Below, in pieces: positions 1 through 9,866 of a stretch of 64,000 nucleotides of DNA; position 1 is the first letter of the stretch, and every line of letters starts with the position of its first letter. The notes beneath the pieces were generated by a model, which saw only the letters and a program-made list of their open reading frames with translations, searched no databases and was not told the origin of the DNA. The translations under genes were made by a program, and so were the position numbers. Source of the DNA: Rothia terrae (lineage in GTDB: Bacteria; Actinomycetota; Actinomycetes; Actinomycetales; Micrococcaceae); assembly GCF_012396615.1 (NCBI RefSeq), contig NZ_JAAXPV010000002.1, positions 62,001 to 126,000 on the forward strand. Direction: 5' to 3'.

Positions 1-536
1 CTGTTTTTGAGCAGAAGCAACTGCCGTCAGGGTACACAAATTTGCAAAGGCAGCTACAAGGTCAGTCGTTAGGATTCACCGGTGACCAATGTAGCGTTGA
101 AGCAAAGACGTTGAGTCCAGACGGTTTAACAGCACATCTAGAAGCATCGTACAACAATGACTCGTTGACAGAGCTACTCAATATCTCTTGCATCGAGGAT
201 CGAAATCTGACATATCTAGCCACCGGCGATCTAGAAAAACCGGGTGTGCAGAAGTTGCTATCGCAAAATCCAGATGTTCACGCTGATGTATTGGCTGTCC
301 CTCATCACGGTTCGAAAGGCGCAGGCACAGCTTTACTGGAGGCCACGCATCCACAACTTGCGCTGATTTCAGCAGGCAAGAATAACGAATACGGTCACCC
401 ACACCAAGAAATTACTCAATATCTTGCCCAACATCATGTACCCACCGCGAGCACCATCGAGTCAGGGCACATCGCTACGTATGTAGAACAAGGAAGACTT
501 ATGATGGTTAGCTCTCATGCGCGCGGTAGGAGTTAG
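1..536 (+). CDS. comEC: ComEC/Rec2 DNA-uptake channel, C-terminal part (cut by window edge)
   Basis: The frame is open from base 3 to the stop at 534-536, so about 177 C-terminal residues are present and the membrane channel part lies outside the window. What remains is the metallo-beta-lactamase-like domain of ComEC: TGDLEKPG followed about 30 residues later by VPHHGSKGAG, the usual aspartate and His-His signature, then a YGHPH motif. ComEC forms the inner-membrane pore for single-stranded DNA in natural transformation. holA follows after 61 bases in the same direction, the usual comEC-holA order. Competence itself cannot be judged from this fragment. Confidence 0.85.
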   Translation, partial: VFEQKQLPSGYTNLQRQLQGQSLGFTGDQCSVEAKTLSPDGLTAHLEASYNNDSLTELLNISCIEDRNLTYLATGDLEKPGVQKLLSQNPDVHADVLAVPHHGSKGAGTALLEATHPQLALISAGKNNEYGHPHQEITQYLAQHHVPTASTIESGHIATYVEQGRLMMVSSHARGRS

Positions 537-597
537 CGCTAGCGGGTTCATTTCGTTATGCTCTAATCGGACTATAAGACAAAAATGAGGTGCTGTC

Positions 598-1578
598 GTG
601 GCTCGTGCAACAAACAATTCAGAAACCTATGCGTGGAAAACAGTGGGCCCAGCACCCGTCATCATGCTCTACGGATCAGAAGAGTTCTTTGCAAGTCGAG
701 CACGAGATCGAATTCGCGCTGAATTTCGAAAAGCCAACGATGATGTTGAAGTTATTCAGTTGAACGCTAAAGATTACAAAACTGGTCAACTAATCGCCGA
801 AACAAGCCCTTCGTTGTTCGGTGGCGCAAAGATTGTTGAAGTAGAAAATCTAGCGTCAATGAGCGATGCTTTTCTTCCAGACGCTTTGCAGTACGTGCAA
901 ACACCAGATACTGACTCAGTTGTAGTGATGATTCACAGCGGCGGTAACAAAGGTAAAAAGCTGATTGATACCGTCAAAAAATCGTCGCATCCCTTTATTG
1001 AAATCAAGCCGCTTAAGAAGGATTCCGAAAAACAGAATTTTGTTCACTACATGGTGAAAGATATGGGACGGCACATTCAACCGGATGCGGTAGAGATGCT
1101 GGTCTCGGCTGCTGGCAACGATATTTCGGAGTTAGCCTCCGCCTGCCAGCAATTGGTTAAGGACTCTGAAGGAACAATCGATCTCAAACTGGTCGATAAA
1201 TACTACGGTCATCGGGTTGAGGTTACTGCCTTCAAAGTTTCTGATGCGGCTGTTTCAGGAAATCCGCGGGTAGCTATGAAACTTCTTCGCAATGCTCTAG
1301 ATACAGGAGTTGAGCCTATTCCATTGGTAGGTGCTCTTGCCGCCCGCATGCGAAATATTTCGAAAGTGCATGGCGGCCGTTCAGCCAATGGAATACCGGG
1401 TATGGCTCCCTGGCAAGCTCAACAGGCACTGCGCGAATCACGCAGGTTCTCATCCGACGATATCGCTCGAATATTCACTGTATTAGCTGAAGCTGATGCA
1501 GCTCTGAAGGGGGAGTCCTCAACTCCCGAGTACGTTGTAGAGAAGGCAGTGCTTGCCATTGCAACCGCTGGCAGGTAA
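598..1578 (+). CDS. holA: DNA polymerase III delta subunit
   Basis: 326 residues, the normal length for HolA. The delta subunit is the wrench of the clamp loader that opens the beta sliding clamp. The N-terminal part reads VIMLYGSEEFFASRARDRI, the nucleotide-fold start typical of bacterial delta, and the C-terminal collar region ends with EYVVEKAVLAI. The start is GTG at 598 with GAGG seven bases before it. It follows comEC and ends just before a bidirectional terminator that separates it from the convergent rpsT gene. Identification rests on sequence character plus the conserved comEC-holA-rpsT neighbourhood. Confidence 0.92.
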   Translation: MARATNNSETYAWKTVGPAPVIMLYGSEEFFASRARDRIRAEFRKANDDVEVIQLNAKDYKTGQLIAETSPSLFGGAKIVEVENLASMSDAFLPDALQYVQTPDTDSVVVMIHSGGNKGKKLIDTVKKSSHPFIEIKPLKKDSEKQNFVHYMVKDMGRHIQPDAVEMLVSAAGNDISELASACQQLVKDSEGTIDLKLVDKYYGHRVEVTAFKVSDAAVSGNPRVAMKLLRNALDTGVEPIPLVGALAARMRNISKVHGGRSANGIPGMAPWQAQQALRESRRFSSDDIARIFTVLAEADAALKGESSTPEYVVEKAVLAIATAGR

Positions 1579-1591
1579 AAACTTTAAATAA

Positions 1592-1620
1592 AAATGACCC
1601 CTCGTGATGAGGGGTCATTT
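1592..1620. terminator. Bidirectional terminator between holA and rpsT
   Basis: Perfect hairpin with arms AAATGACCCCTC and GAGGGGTCATTT around a short loop, A-rich before and T-rich after, so it can serve both convergent genes. Confidence 0.85.
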
Positions 1621-1659
1621 TGCTTTTTAGAAGTTTCTAAAAAGCTACATAAGTAAAAC

Positions 1660-1926
1660 TTATGCTGAAAGCTTGTTTACACGAGCTGCAAGACCTGACT
1701 TCTTATTAGCAGCGTTCTTCTTGTGCAGAACACCCTTTGAAACAGCCTTGTCAAGCTTGCGGCTTGCAGTGCGGAGCGCTTCGGTTGCTGCTTCAACGTT
1801 TGAAGCCTCTACAGCCTGGTTTACCTTACGGATGCTGGTCTTCAGATCAGACTTGATCGTGTTGTTACGCAGACGAGCCTTCTCGTTGGTAAGGATGCGC
1901 TTCTTCTGGGACTTGATGTTAGCCAC
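1660..1926 (-). CDS. rpsT: 30S ribosomal protein bS20
   Basis: 88 residues starting [21 protein letters not shown], the standard S20 N-terminus, with lysine/arginine-rich helices throughout ([18 protein letters not shown] at the end). S20 binds 16S rRNA early in assembly of the small subunit. The start codon is GTG at 1926; only a weak GA-rich stretch lies upstream. It is a single-gene unit facing holA, with a 182-base upstream region before the PemK-like gene. Length and sequence are typical for the family. Confidence 0.97.
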   Translation of the reverse strand: MANIKSQKKRILTNEKARLRNNTIKSDLKTSIRKVNQAVEASNVEAATEALRTASRKLDKAVSKGVLHKKNAANKKSGLAARVNKLSA

Positions 1927-2108
1927 TTGTATAACTTTCTGTTTGTCTAATTGGTCGGTGAGGGCGACGCTGGTCGATCATCGACTGAGCGGCGTGGGGA
2001 TGCCTATGGCAATCAACCAGCTGTGTCCAATGACCATCGGACACACATCTATAGACTGTACCAGACTTTGCCAGCCAAACCTCTAAGATTTATGCCACAG
2101 AAACCGTG

Positions 2109-2675
2109 TTATTGCTGGTTCAGAGCGTAAATAATCTTATTGAAAAGGTTCTCTGCAATGACAGAGCCTTCACGGCGAACGTCCTGGGGGAGAACCCGTA
2201 GAACGCGATCGAGTTTAACTTCAGATGCACGCCCCTTTGAGTCCCATGAGCCGGTACCGATATCAAGGTATCGCGGGTCACGATCTAAAACGTTGGTGTT
2301 GTCTTTGCTGGTCAGCATCAGGGCCAGTAGGTACTGGTTGTCGTGTCCAATAATAAGCACGGGACGATCTTTACCTTGCGAGTAATCTTCCTGGTAAGGA
2401 ACCCATGTCCATACCACTTCACCTGGGCCTGGTTGACCATCAGGTTGAGGGGAGTAGGCTGCGTGAACTGTGCCTGAGTAATCGCCGGGGTAGGGAGCTG
2501 ACAATCGCGAGGCGGCTGTTCCATGCGTGGGAACGTTTTCGGGAGAGGTATAGCCAGCCGGGCGAGATTCCTGGCCGGAAGTGGGTTTTTGGAGTTTCTG
2601 AACTTTTTGATATTCGCGGTAGGCGCGTTGACCGAAACTGATGATCTTTCGGACGGTGGAGAGATTGAAATTCAT
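2109..2675 (-). CDS. Solitary PemK/MazF-fold protein
   Basis: 188 residues. The C-terminal two thirds resemble the PemK/MazF barrel: GEVVWTWVPYQED corresponds to the usual G(D/E)IVW start of the fold, KDRPVLIIGHD to the RPxLVV strand, and VKLDRVLRVLP to the later conserved strand. The first 90 residues are an extra low-complexity, proline-rich N-terminus after a short helix. MazF proteins are usually mRNA-cleaving toxins, but no antitoxin gene is adjacent: upstream is the promoter region of divergent lepA and downstream is rpsT. I infer a chromosomally fixed relative rather than an active toxin; its function is unknown. Confidence 0.7.
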   Translation of the reverse strand: MNFNLSTVRKIISFGQRAYREYQKVQKLQKPTSGQESRPAGYTSPENVPTHGTAASRLSAPYPGDYSGTVHAAYSPQPDGQPGPGEVVWTWVPYQEDYSQGKDRPVLIIGHDNQYLLALMLTSKDNTNVLDRDPRYLDIGTGSWDSKGRASEVKLDRVLRVLPQDVRREGSVIAENLFNKIIYALNQQ

Positions 2676-2910
2676 GTTTTAACTTTACCGCTGTACCCAC
2701 GCTACGCATTGAGTTTCAAGATGAGCTAGACAAAAACTTTGCCGGATAGCTACATCACCGTGCTATTTGCCACCCGGCAGATATCGGATTGGAATACGTT
2801 TTCTACGGTTGCCTTGTTAGAATTAACTTTTGAGTTTTCAACGGGCATTTTGTGTGCCTCATATCTACTGTTCTTCGCGTGAGCGCGCGTGTAGAAAGGA
2901 CGATACCTAC

Positions 2911-4767
2911 GTGTCACCCTTGGCCACTAACCCTCCGGTTCCTTCGGCAACAGATCCAGCCGTCATTCGCAATTTTTGCATTATTGCGCATATTGACCAC
3001 GGTAAGTCGACCCTCGCTGACCGCATGCTGCAGGCTACCGGAGTTGTTACACCCCGTGAGATGAAGGCGCAGTATCTTGACCGTATGGATATCGAACGTG
3101 AACGCGGCATCACTATTAAGTCGCAGGCCGTTCGTATGCCGTGGGAAAAAGATGGCGTGAATTATGCGTTGAATATGATTGATACCCCCGGTCACGTTGA
3201 CTTCACTTACGAGGTATCACGCTCGCTGGCTGCGTGTGAAGGTGCGCTTTTGTTGGTGGATGCGGCTCAGGGCATTGAGGCTCAGACCCTGGCGAATCTG
3301 TATCTGGCAATGGAAAATGATCTGACCATTATTCCTGTGCTTAATAAGATTGACCTTCCGGCAGCTCAGCCTGATAAGTATGCGGAGGAACTCGCTCATC
3401 TGATTGGTGTCGAGCCCGAGGATGTTTTGCGTGTTTCAGGTAAAACCGGTGAAGGCGTGACAGAACTTCTGGACCGTATTGTTGAGCTTCTCCCCGCGCC
3501 TGAGGGTAAGGCGGATGCTCCTGCCCGAGCTATGATTTTTGACTCAGTCTACGATTCCTACCGCGGTGTGGTTACTTATGTTCGCGTGGTGGATGGCCGT
3601 TTGGAGTCGCGTCAAAAAATTAAGATGATGTCTACTAGCGCCGAGCACGATCTACTTGAAATTGGTGTGATTTCGCCCGAACCCAACCCCACTAAGGGTC
3701 TTGGCGTTGGTGAAGTAGGCTACTTGATCACCGGTGTTAAGGACGTCCGCCAATCTCGTGTTGGCGATACCGTCACTAGCTCAGTGAATGGAGCATCAGA
3801 TTCTTTGGGTGGATACGAAGATCCCAAGCCCATGGTGTTCTCGGGATTGTTCCCTATCGACGGCTCTGACTACCCGGTCCTGCGTGATGCGCTGGACAAA
3901 CTCAAGCTGAACGACGCAGCTTTGATTTATGAGCCTGAGACCTCGGCAGCACTCGGCTTTGGTTTCCGCGTAGGCTTTTTGGGTCTTTTGCACCTTGAAA
4001 TCGTACGCGAGCGCTTGGAACGCGAGTTCAACCTCGACTTAATTTCTACAGCACCCAACGTTATCTACGATGTAGTGGACGAATCAGGCGAGACTCGTCG
4101 TGTGACTAATCCCAGCGAATTCCCCGAGGGTAAAATCGCGGAGATTCGTGAACCAATGGTTGCGTGTACGATTATTGCGCCCAGTGAATTTATTGGTGCA
4201 ATTATGGAGCTTTGCCAGTCCCGTCGCGGCATTATGGGGGGCATGGACTACCTGTCACAGGATCGTGTTGAACTTCGTTACCGGTTGCCGCTTGCTGAAA
4301 TTGTCTTCGACTTCTTTGATCAGCTGAAATCACGTACCAAGGGTTATGCCTCATTGGATTGGAAACTCGATGGTGAAGAAGAAGCTGACCTCGTCAAGGT
4401 CGATATCCTCTTGCAGGGTGAGAAGGTTGATGCTTTCAGCGCGATTACTCACCGAGATAAAGCGTATTCGTATGGCGTGATGATGACCGGTAAGCTCCGT
4501 GAGCTTATTCCTCGCCAGCAATTTGAGGTGCCAATTCAGGCAGCCATTGGCTCACGCATCATTGCGCGTGAAAATATTCGCGCGATTCGCAAGGACGTTT
4601 TGTCGAAGTGCTATGGTGGCGATATTTCACGTAAGCGTAAGCTTCTTGAAAAGCAGAAGGAAGGTAAGAAGCGCATGAAGATGGTGGGCCGTGTGGAGGT
4701 TCCCCAAGAAGCCTTCATCGCTGCGCTTTCTTCTGGCGAAGAGTCAAAGGATAAGTCCAAGAAGTGA
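2911..4767 (+). CDS. lepA: Elongation factor 4 (LepA), translational GTPase
   Basis: 618 residues from the GTG at 2911. An upstream in-frame start at 2830 would add 27 residues of non-conserved sequence; the downstream start gives the usual N-terminus and has AAAGGA about ten bases before it. G1 AHIDHGKST is at residues 26-34, with IDTPGHVDF and VLNKIDLP further on, then the LepA-specific C-terminal domain ending in the lysine-rich [13 protein letters not shown] tract. LepA back-translocates or remodels stalled ribosomes at the membrane. Its stop overlaps the hemW start (GTGA), so the two are translationally coupled. Confidence 0.96.
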   Translation: MSPLATNPPVPSATDPAVIRNFCIIAHIDHGKSTLADRMLQATGVVTPREMKAQYLDRMDIERERGITIKSQAVRMPWEKDGVNYALNMIDTPGHVDFTYEVSRSLAACEGALLLVDAAQGIEAQTLANLYLAMENDLTIIPVLNKIDLPAAQPDKYAEELAHLIGVEPEDVLRVSGKTGEGVTELLDRIVELLPAPEGKADAPARAMIFDSVYDSYRGVVTYVRVVDGRLESRQKIKMMSTSAEHDLLEIGVISPEPNPTKGLGVGEVGYLITGVKDVRQSRVGDTVTSSVNGASDSLGGYEDPKPMVFSGLFPIDGSDYPVLRDALDKLKLNDAALIYEPETSAALGFGFRVGFLGLLHLEIVRERLEREFNLDLISTAPNVIYDVVDESGETRRVTNPSEFPEGKIAEIREPMVACTIIAPSEFIGAIMELCQSRRGIMGGMDYLSQDRVELRYRLPLAEIVFDFFDQLKSRTKGYASLDWKLDGEEEADLVKVDILLQGEKVDAFSAITHRDKAYSYGVMMTGKLRELIPRQQFEVPIQAAIGSRIIARENIRAIRKDVLSKCYGGDISRKRKLLEKQKEGKKRMKMVGRVEVPQEAFIAALSSGEESKDKSKK

Positions 4768-6011
4768 CCCCAGCTCAACCTTTAGGTTTGCCTGCTCCGC
4801 TCGATGGTTCGATTCCGCAAGAATCCACCATCGGCGCGGAGCATCGCGCTTTTAGCCTGTATGTGCATGTACCGTTTTGTTCGATTCGGTGTGGTTACTG
4901 TGATTTCAATACGTACGCTGTTGATGATTTTGGCAATGGTGTAGGTCTTGATTCTTATGCGCAGGACGCCATCGCTGAGCTGGATTTTTCGGCTCGCGTC
5001 CTTCGGGATAATGGGGCACCTGCACGGAAGTTGCATACCGTATTTTTTGGTGGCGGGACGCCCACCAAATTGCCTGCTCGCGATCTGGTGCGCATCCTCC
5101 AACATGCTATTGATTTGTTCGGGCTGGAAGATAATGCAGAAGTAACCACCGAGGCAAATCCAGATTCTGTGACCGCGGAAGATTTGCAGGTGTTAGCTGA
5201 TGGTGGTTTCACTAGAGTTTCTTTTGGAATGCAATCTGCTGTTCCGGAAGTTCTAGAGGTTCTGGATCGTACTCATACTCCAGCTAATGTGCCCAAGGTA
5301 GTTCAGTGGGCTAAGGATGCTGGTTTGCAGGTTTCGGTGGACCTTATTTATGGCACACCGGGTGAGACTTTGGAGCAGTGGGTACAGTCGATTAAATCTG
5401 CGATCAGCTACCGCCCTGACCATATCTCAGCGTATTCACTCATTGTTGAGGACGGTACCAAACTAGCGGTGCAGATTAAGCGTGGACAGTATGAGTTGCC
5501 CGATGATGATCTCATGGCAGATATGTACACCGAGGCGGAAAAACTATTGTCTTCGGCAGGTTACCGGTGGTACGAGGTCTCAAACTTTTCAACTAGTCCA
5601 CAGACTCAAAGCACCCATAATTACGCGTACTGGAAGAACCAGGACTGGTGGGGCATTGGCCCCGGAGCGCATTCTCATATCAACGGCACTCGTTGGTGGA
5701 ACGTCAAGCACCCCGTTGCCTACTCTGGGCGCATCCGAAACAACCAGTCTCCAGCAGCTGCACGCGAGATACTTGAGCCCTCCACCCGGGACTTTGAAAG
5801 TATCATGTTGATGCTGCGAACCGTAGAGGGCGTCTCAACTTCTTATCTCCAAGAGATCCACGGTGAGGCGTTAGAGCCAAAACTTCAATGGCTTGTTTTA
5901 CAAGAACTAATTGACTCCACTGAACTAGCCAACGGTAGGGTTGTCCTGACCTTCAAGGGTCGTCTGCTGGGGGACGCAGTGACGCGGGAGCTTCTGCCAG
6001 AAACCGAATAA
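4764..6011 (+). CDS. hemW: HemW, radical SAM heme chaperone
   Basis: 415 residues. The radical SAM cluster ligands are C39, C43 and C46 in [14 protein letters not shown], followed by FFGGGTPT, the SAM-binding glycine motif. The HNYAYW motif of HemW is present, which distinguishes the heme chaperone HemW from the coproporphyrinogen dehydrogenase HemN. HemW binds heme and is thought to deliver it to respiratory enzymes. The start GTG overlaps the lepA stop, and the gene ends at a strong terminator. Older annotations call such genes HemN; the motif argues against that. Confidence 0.92.
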   Translation: MTPAQPLGLPAPLDGSIPQESTIGAEHRAFSLYVHVPFCSIRCGYCDFNTYAVDDFGNGVGLDSYAQDAIAELDFSARVLRDNGAPARKLHTVFFGGGTPTKLPARDLVRILQHAIDLFGLEDNAEVTTEANPDSVTAEDLQVLADGGFTRVSFGMQSAVPEVLEVLDRTHTPANVPKVVQWAKDAGLQVSVDLIYGTPGETLEQWVQSIKSAISYRPDHISAYSLIVEDGTKLAVQIKRGQYELPDDDLMADMYTEAEKLLSSAGYRWYEVSNFSTSPQTQSTHNYAYWKNQDWWGIGPGAHSHINGTRWWNVKHPVAYSGRIRNNQSPAAAREILEPSTRDFESIMLMLRTVEGVSTSYLQEIHGEALEPKLQWLVLQELIDSTELANGRVVLTFKGRLLGDAVTRELLPETE

Positions 6012-6026
6012 AGAGCGTTTAACTAA

Positions 6027-6070
6027 GCATCGGGGGTAGCAAAGCTTTGAAGCTTTGCTACCCCCGATGC
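6027..6070. terminator. Long bidirectional terminator after hemW
   Basis: Near-perfect inverted repeat, GCATCGGGGGTAGCAAAGC against GCTTTGCTACCCCCGATGC, lying between the convergent hemW and DUF4870 genes. The T run is weak on both sides. Confidence 0.75.
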
Positions 6071-6082
6071 GCTTAATAGATG

Positions 6083-6499
6083 TTATTTCTTGCGAGAAAT
6101 CATATCGAACAAGCGAGTGTTCATGGGGTAGAGATAGGGGTTACCCTTATTGACTTTGATGCCACCGACCAAGGACATCACTGCAAGATAAGCCCAAATC
6201 AGAGCGGCAAGCATACCGAAAAATCCGCCAACGTCGGGAACGGTGCACAGAGCGAAAGAAACAACGAGAACAATCGTTGGCAACAAGGTGAAGTTCAGTG
6301 CTTCGCGCGATTCCTGCTGGGTGAAAGGGCCACGTCCCTTGTAAAGGTAGTAAATAACTGCTGAAGGTACGCAACCTAGAACACCGCTGAAATGAGCGAG
6401 TGTTGCGATATTGCGGTCTTCAGAAACGCTTAAATTACCAGCAGCAGCATGGGTTCCTTCGAATTGTGAGTCAGAAGGAATCTTAGTTGCAGTATTCAA
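6083..6499 (-). CDS. DUF4870 (Tic20-like) small membrane protein
   Basis: 138 residues. After a polar 28-residue N-terminus, RNIATLAHFSGVLGCVPSAVIYYLYKG and FTQQESREALNFTLL match the DUF4870 pattern, in which the conserved (S/R)EALNF segment precedes two further hydrophobic helices (LPTIVLVVSFALCTVPDV, FFGMLAALIWAYLAVMSLVGG). Three to four membrane segments are expected. The function of the family is not known. The start appears to be TTG at 6499, without a strong ribosome binding site. It is a single-gene unit between hemW and the DUF3097 gene. Confidence 0.75.
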   Translation of the reverse strand: MNTATKIPSDSQFEGTHAAAGNLSVSEDRNIATLAHFSGVLGCVPSAVIYYLYKGRGPFTQQESREALNFTLLPTIVLVVSFALCTVPDVGGFFGMLAALIWAYLAVMSLVGGIKVNKGNPYLYPMNTRLFDMISRKK

Positions 6500-6632
6500 G
6501 GGCAGCTCATTCTTATAGGGGTTTACAAGGGGGAAAGCATCGATAAACGCTTTACGTCATGTTTATTTTATGAAGAAACTAGGTGATTGCACAGGGAATC
6601 TAACTAATTTCATCAAGAGATTGCTCACAGAA

Positions 6633-7496
6633 TTATTGGTCAACCGTCAAAAAGTCAATCAGTTGTTCGACAGGTCCAAGTATCTGCGGTTCCAAATCGG
6701 AATAAGAATCAACTTTGGATAACATTAATTTCCACGACTGAGCGATGCCGGCTTGCGTTGAATGTGGCATACCTAGTCTTTTGAGGATGCCTTCTTTCCA
6801 TGATTCTGTGCGGGGCACTACCGGCCACTTAGAAAGACCCAGGGTTTTAGGCTTAATAGCTTGCCACACATCCACAAATGGGTGCCCCACCACGAGAACA
6901 TTCCCTTTTGCCCCGGGCACGCGAAGAGCATCTTCAACAATTCTGCTCTCTTTGGTACCCGTTACGAGGTGGTCAACTAGAACCCCCAATTTTCGTTGTG
7001 GTGACGGGCCGAATGCTTGAATAGCGCCGGCCAAATCGTCGAGGCCGTGCAAAGGCTCAACAACGATGCCCTCAACCCTTAGATCATGTCCCCACACTTT
7101 TTCAATCAACTCAGCGTCGTGAGTTCCCTCAACCCAAATGCGTGACGCTCGAGCAACTCGTGCAGGAGCATTTTCAACCGCGATTGAACCTGATCGTGAA
7201 ATTTTAGGTTGAGATGGCGCAGCCTTCTTTTTGGGCGCTACGACGATGACGGGCTCGCCCTCAAACAGAAATCCCGGCCCCAGAGGAAATTTTTTGACGC
7301 GTCGAGCAGCGTCCTCAAGTCCAAAAACCTGCATCCCGCCGATTGTCTCAAAAGAAACAACAATTCCTACCCAGCCTGATTGGACGTCCTCCAATAAAAG
7401 TCCTTTTTGGAGGTAAATGGATTTCGCCTTCGGTGTGTTGTGTTGCTGGGCGAGGACACTCAAATCCTGAGGCCCCCACGAAGTGGCGCCGCTCAT
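6633..7496 (-). CDS. DUF3097 family protein
   Basis: 287 residues from the ATG at 7496, which has AAGGGG six bases upstream; a longer start at 7517 would add seven residues and has no such site. The sequence matches the actinobacterial DUF3097 family, which usually lies between hemW and hrcA as here. Visible features are KARRxxVEGTHD-like text (SRIWVEGTHDAELIEKVWG), which resembles a toprim-type strand with conserved E and D residues, and LGVLVDHLVTGTKESRI. No function is established; a nucleic-acid enzyme is a guess from the toprim-like motif. It is divergent from hrcA. Confidence 0.75.
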   Translation of the reverse strand: MSGATSWGPQDLSVLAQQHNTPKAKSIYLQKGLLLEDVQSGWVGIVVSFETIGGMQVFGLEDAARRVKKFPLGPGFLFEGEPVIVVAPKKKAAPSQPKISRSGSIAVENAPARVARASRIWVEGTHDAELIEKVWGHDLRVEGIVVEPLHGLDDLAGAIQAFGPSPQRKLGVLVDHLVTGTKESRIVEDALRVPGAKGNVLVVGHPFVDVWQAIKPKTLGLSKWPVVPRTESWKEGILKRLGMPHSTQAGIAQSWKLMLSKVDSYSDLEPQILGPVEQLIDFLTVDQ

Positions 7497-7611
7497 GCTA
7501 CCCCTTGCTCTCGTCATGAATGAATTCTTTTAATTGTGCAGTATCGGCAGCCGCTCTTGTGCCAACAGCGTACGGGTAGGCGCAAAACTCAGAAAAATAT
7601 TAGAGTAAGAA

Positions 7612-7638
7612 TTAGCACTCTGCTCTCTAAAGTGCCAG
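7612..7638 (+). promoter_or_regulatory. CIRCE-like HrcA operator
   Basis: TTAGCACTC, nine bases, then AAGTGCCAG. The left half is identical to the CIRCE consensus and the right half keeps AGTGC in register, with the exact N9 spacing. It sits 32 bases upstream of the hrcA start, as expected for autoregulation by the HrcA repressor. The degenerate right half may weaken repression. Confidence 0.75.
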
Positions 7639-7669
7639 TGGACAACGTGTGGAAGGAGGATGCACTCAG

Positions 7670-8650
7670 GTGAACCGCGAGCGCCAGCTGAAAGTTTTAC
7701 AGGCAATCGTTGAAGACTATGTTCATTCTCGAGAACCGGTGGGTTCTAAGGCTCTGATTGAGCGCCACAATATGAAGGTCTCGAGTGCCACTGTCAGAAA
7801 TGATATGGCTTCATTAGAAAATGAAGGGGTGATTACTGCCCCTCACGCCAGTGCTGGCAGAATTCCAACCAACAAGGGCTATAGGCTATTTGTTGACCAG
7901 ATTGCAGCGGTCAGACCCCTGTCTACAGCGCAAAAGGACGCAATCGAACGCTTTCTCGACTCTGCTGATGATGTAGATCAGATGATGGATCGAACGGTTC
8001 GTTTGTTGTCGCAACTCACTCACCAGGTCGCGGTCGCTCAGTACCCGATAATCTCTGAACCGCTTGTTCGCCATATAGATTTGGTTCCTCTTGGGGCGCA
8101 TCAGTTACTGTTGATCGTTGTCTTAAGCAATGCCGAGGTGCTTCAGAAACAGCTGAAGCAGGTCAATATCTCTGATGCAGATATACCTGTGCTGTGCAGA
8201 ACCGTCCGCGCATCCGTTTTGGAGAAGGATTCCGCTGTTACGCCATCCGTTTCCCACCGCCTGCGGGCCGCTTATGACACCGTTATGTCGGCCGTAGAGC
8301 AGCTGATGCGGCATCATCAAGTGTCCCGCCTAGCTATTGCCGGTACGTCCTATCTTGTTGAATCAACCGATGATTTCTCACACAGTATCGCTCCGATTCT
8401 CGACGCGCTTGAAGAACAAGTTGTGGTCTTGCGACTATTAGATGAGCTTCAGCAAGATCAGCGTGGATTTTTAGTACGCATTGGATCTGAAAATGAGAAA
8501 GAGCTACTGAACGATACAGCGGTGGTTGCCTCTGGATATGGCCAGGAAAACGTCTCTAAACTAGGGATTGTCGGGCCTACACGCATGGACTATTCAGCGA
8601 ACCTAGCCGCTGTACGAGCTGTAGCTAAATATTTGTCGCGTTTAATGTAA
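7670..8650 (+). CDS. hrcA: Heat-inducible transcription repressor HrcA
   Basis: 326 residues from the GTG at 7670, which follows a strong AAGGAGG ten bases upstream; an earlier in-frame GTG lies inside that site's neighbourhood and would start before it. The N-terminal winged helix reads RERQLKVLQAIVEDYV, then SSATVRNDMASLENEGVI, then HASAGRIPTNKGYRLFVD, all diagnostic for HrcA. HrcA binds CIRCE elements and represses chaperone operons until heat shock. A CIRCE-like site lies just upstream, and dnaJ follows 63 bases downstream in the same direction. Confidence 0.96.
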   Translation: MNRERQLKVLQAIVEDYVHSREPVGSKALIERHNMKVSSATVRNDMASLENEGVITAPHASAGRIPTNKGYRLFVDQIAAVRPLSTAQKDAIERFLDSADDVDQMMDRTVRLLSQLTHQVAVAQYPIISEPLVRHIDLVPLGAHQLLLIVVLSNAEVLQKQLKQVNISDADIPVLCRTVRASVLEKDSAVTPSVSHRLRAAYDTVMSAVEQLMRHHQVSRLAIAGTSYLVESTDDFSHSIAPILDALEEQVVVLRLLDELQQDQRGFLVRIGSENEKELLNDTAVVASGYGQENVSKLGIVGPTRMDYSANLAAVRAVAKYLSRLM

Positions 8651-8713
8651 TCAATCTAATGCGATTCAAAGCTTTTAATTATTAACACAGAGTATGAAGA
8701 GGAAAGAGTATTC

Positions 8714-9841
8714 GTGAGCGATCACTACGAAACCCTGGGTGTCTCTAAAGACGCCAGCCCTGAAGAAATCAAGAAGGCATACCGTAAGAAAGCTCGCACT
8801 CTCCATCCCGATTTGAACCCGGGTGAAGAAGCGGCCAACGAATTCAAGCGAGTTTCGCATGCCTACGAAGTTCTCTCAGACCCCGAAAAGCGTAGCAATT
8901 ATGATCGCACTGGCAACGAGAACGGCAATCCCTCTGGCTTCGGCGGCGGTGGCGGCTTCGGCGGTTTTGGAGGCTTTGAAGATATTTTCAATACTTTCTT
9001 CAGCCAGCAGCCGCAGGGGCCCGCTAGCCGTACTCGCCAGGGACAGGACGCGCTCATTCAAGTACGCGTTGACTTGGTAGATGCTGTCTTTGGCGTGAAC
9101 AAAGAAATTACCGTAGATACTGCGGTGAGCTGTGACGTCTGTGAAGGCGAAGGCACAGAACCCGGTTATAGCCCAGAAACGTGTGATACCTGCGGCGGTC
9201 AGGGGTACATGCAGCGTCAGGTTCAGTCTATTCTCGGCACCGTTGTACAGCCCGTTCAGTGCCCCTCCTGTAACGGGTATGGCACTGTTATTAAGCATCC
9301 TTGCCACGAATGCTACGGCGAAGGACGCGTACGTGAGCGTAAGCCGCTGACCATCAAGATTCCTGCTGGCGTTGCTGATGGCACTCGCATCCGCCTTTCG
9401 GGTCAGGGCGAGGCTGGGGTTGCCGGTGGAGCTAACGGTGATTTGTATGTAGAGCTTCGGGTAAATCCGGATCCCACGTTTACCCGCGACGGCGATGATT
9501 TGCACGCAACGATTGTCATTTCAATGGCTGCTGCGGCTTTGGGCACTGCAATTACTCTGGATAGCTTTGACGGACCTCAGGAAATCTCCGTCAAGCCTGG
9601 CACCCAAACCGGTGATGTTGTAACGCTCAAGGATTTGGGCGCTACCCGTCTGCGCGGTGGTGGTAGGGGTAGCCTGCACGTTCATTTTGAGGTGCGCATC
9701 CCTGACGATCTCACCGATCACCAGCGCGATTTGTTGCGTCAATTCGCAGAATCACGCAACGAGGACTTGGGACGAAGCGAGGTCGTAGAGCAAAAGCATC
9801 ACACCGGTTTCTTCTCACGATTCAAAGAACGTTTTCAGTAA
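8714..9841 (+). CDS. dnaJ: Chaperone protein DnaJ (type I Hsp40)
   Basis: 375 residues, GTG start. The J domain carries HPD at residues 31-33; a Gly/Phe-rich linker ([14 protein letters not shown]) follows; then four zinc-binding repeats [24 protein letters not shown] and CHECYGEG; then the C-terminal substrate-binding domains. DnaJ stimulates DnaK ATPase and delivers unfolded clients. Placement directly after hrcA and away from dnaK/grpE is typical of the second, hrcA-linked DnaJ of actinobacteria (often named DnaJ2), which is my inference here. Probably under HrcA control. Confidence 0.95.
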   Translation: MSDHYETLGVSKDASPEEIKKAYRKKARTLHPDLNPGEEAANEFKRVSHAYEVLSDPEKRSNYDRTGNENGNPSGFGGGGGFGGFGGFEDIFNTFFSQQPQGPASRTRQGQDALIQVRVDLVDAVFGVNKEITVDTAVSCDVCEGEGTEPGYSPETCDTCGGQGYMQRQVQSILGTVVQPVQCPSCNGYGTVIKHPCHECYGEGRVRERKPLTIKIPAGVADGTRIRLSGQGEAGVAGGANGDLYVELRVNPDPTFTRDGDDLHATIVISMAAAALGTAITLDSFDGPQEISVKPGTQTGDVVTLKDLGATRLRGGGRGSLHVHFEVRIPDDLTDHQRDLLRQFAESRNEDLGRSEVVEQKHHTGFFSRFKERFQ

Positions 9842-9866
9842 ATAAGGGTTAGGCACAGGCTAAGCT

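Noticed and set aside
2109-2675. Active toxin-antitoxin module
   Set aside because: No antitoxin-sized gene is adjacent, and the protein sits in a conserved housekeeping neighbourhood.
2784-2805. Second SigR-like promoter GGAAT...GTT before lepA
   Set aside because: The spacer is about 12 bases, far from the 18 required.
2830-2910. Longer N-terminus for LepA
   Set aside because: The 27 extra residues are not LepA-like, and GTG 2911 has a purine-rich site upstream and gives the family length.
6105-6125. LexA-like box GAAC...GTTC
   Set aside because: The spacing is eight bases instead of four and it lies inside the DUF4870 coding region.
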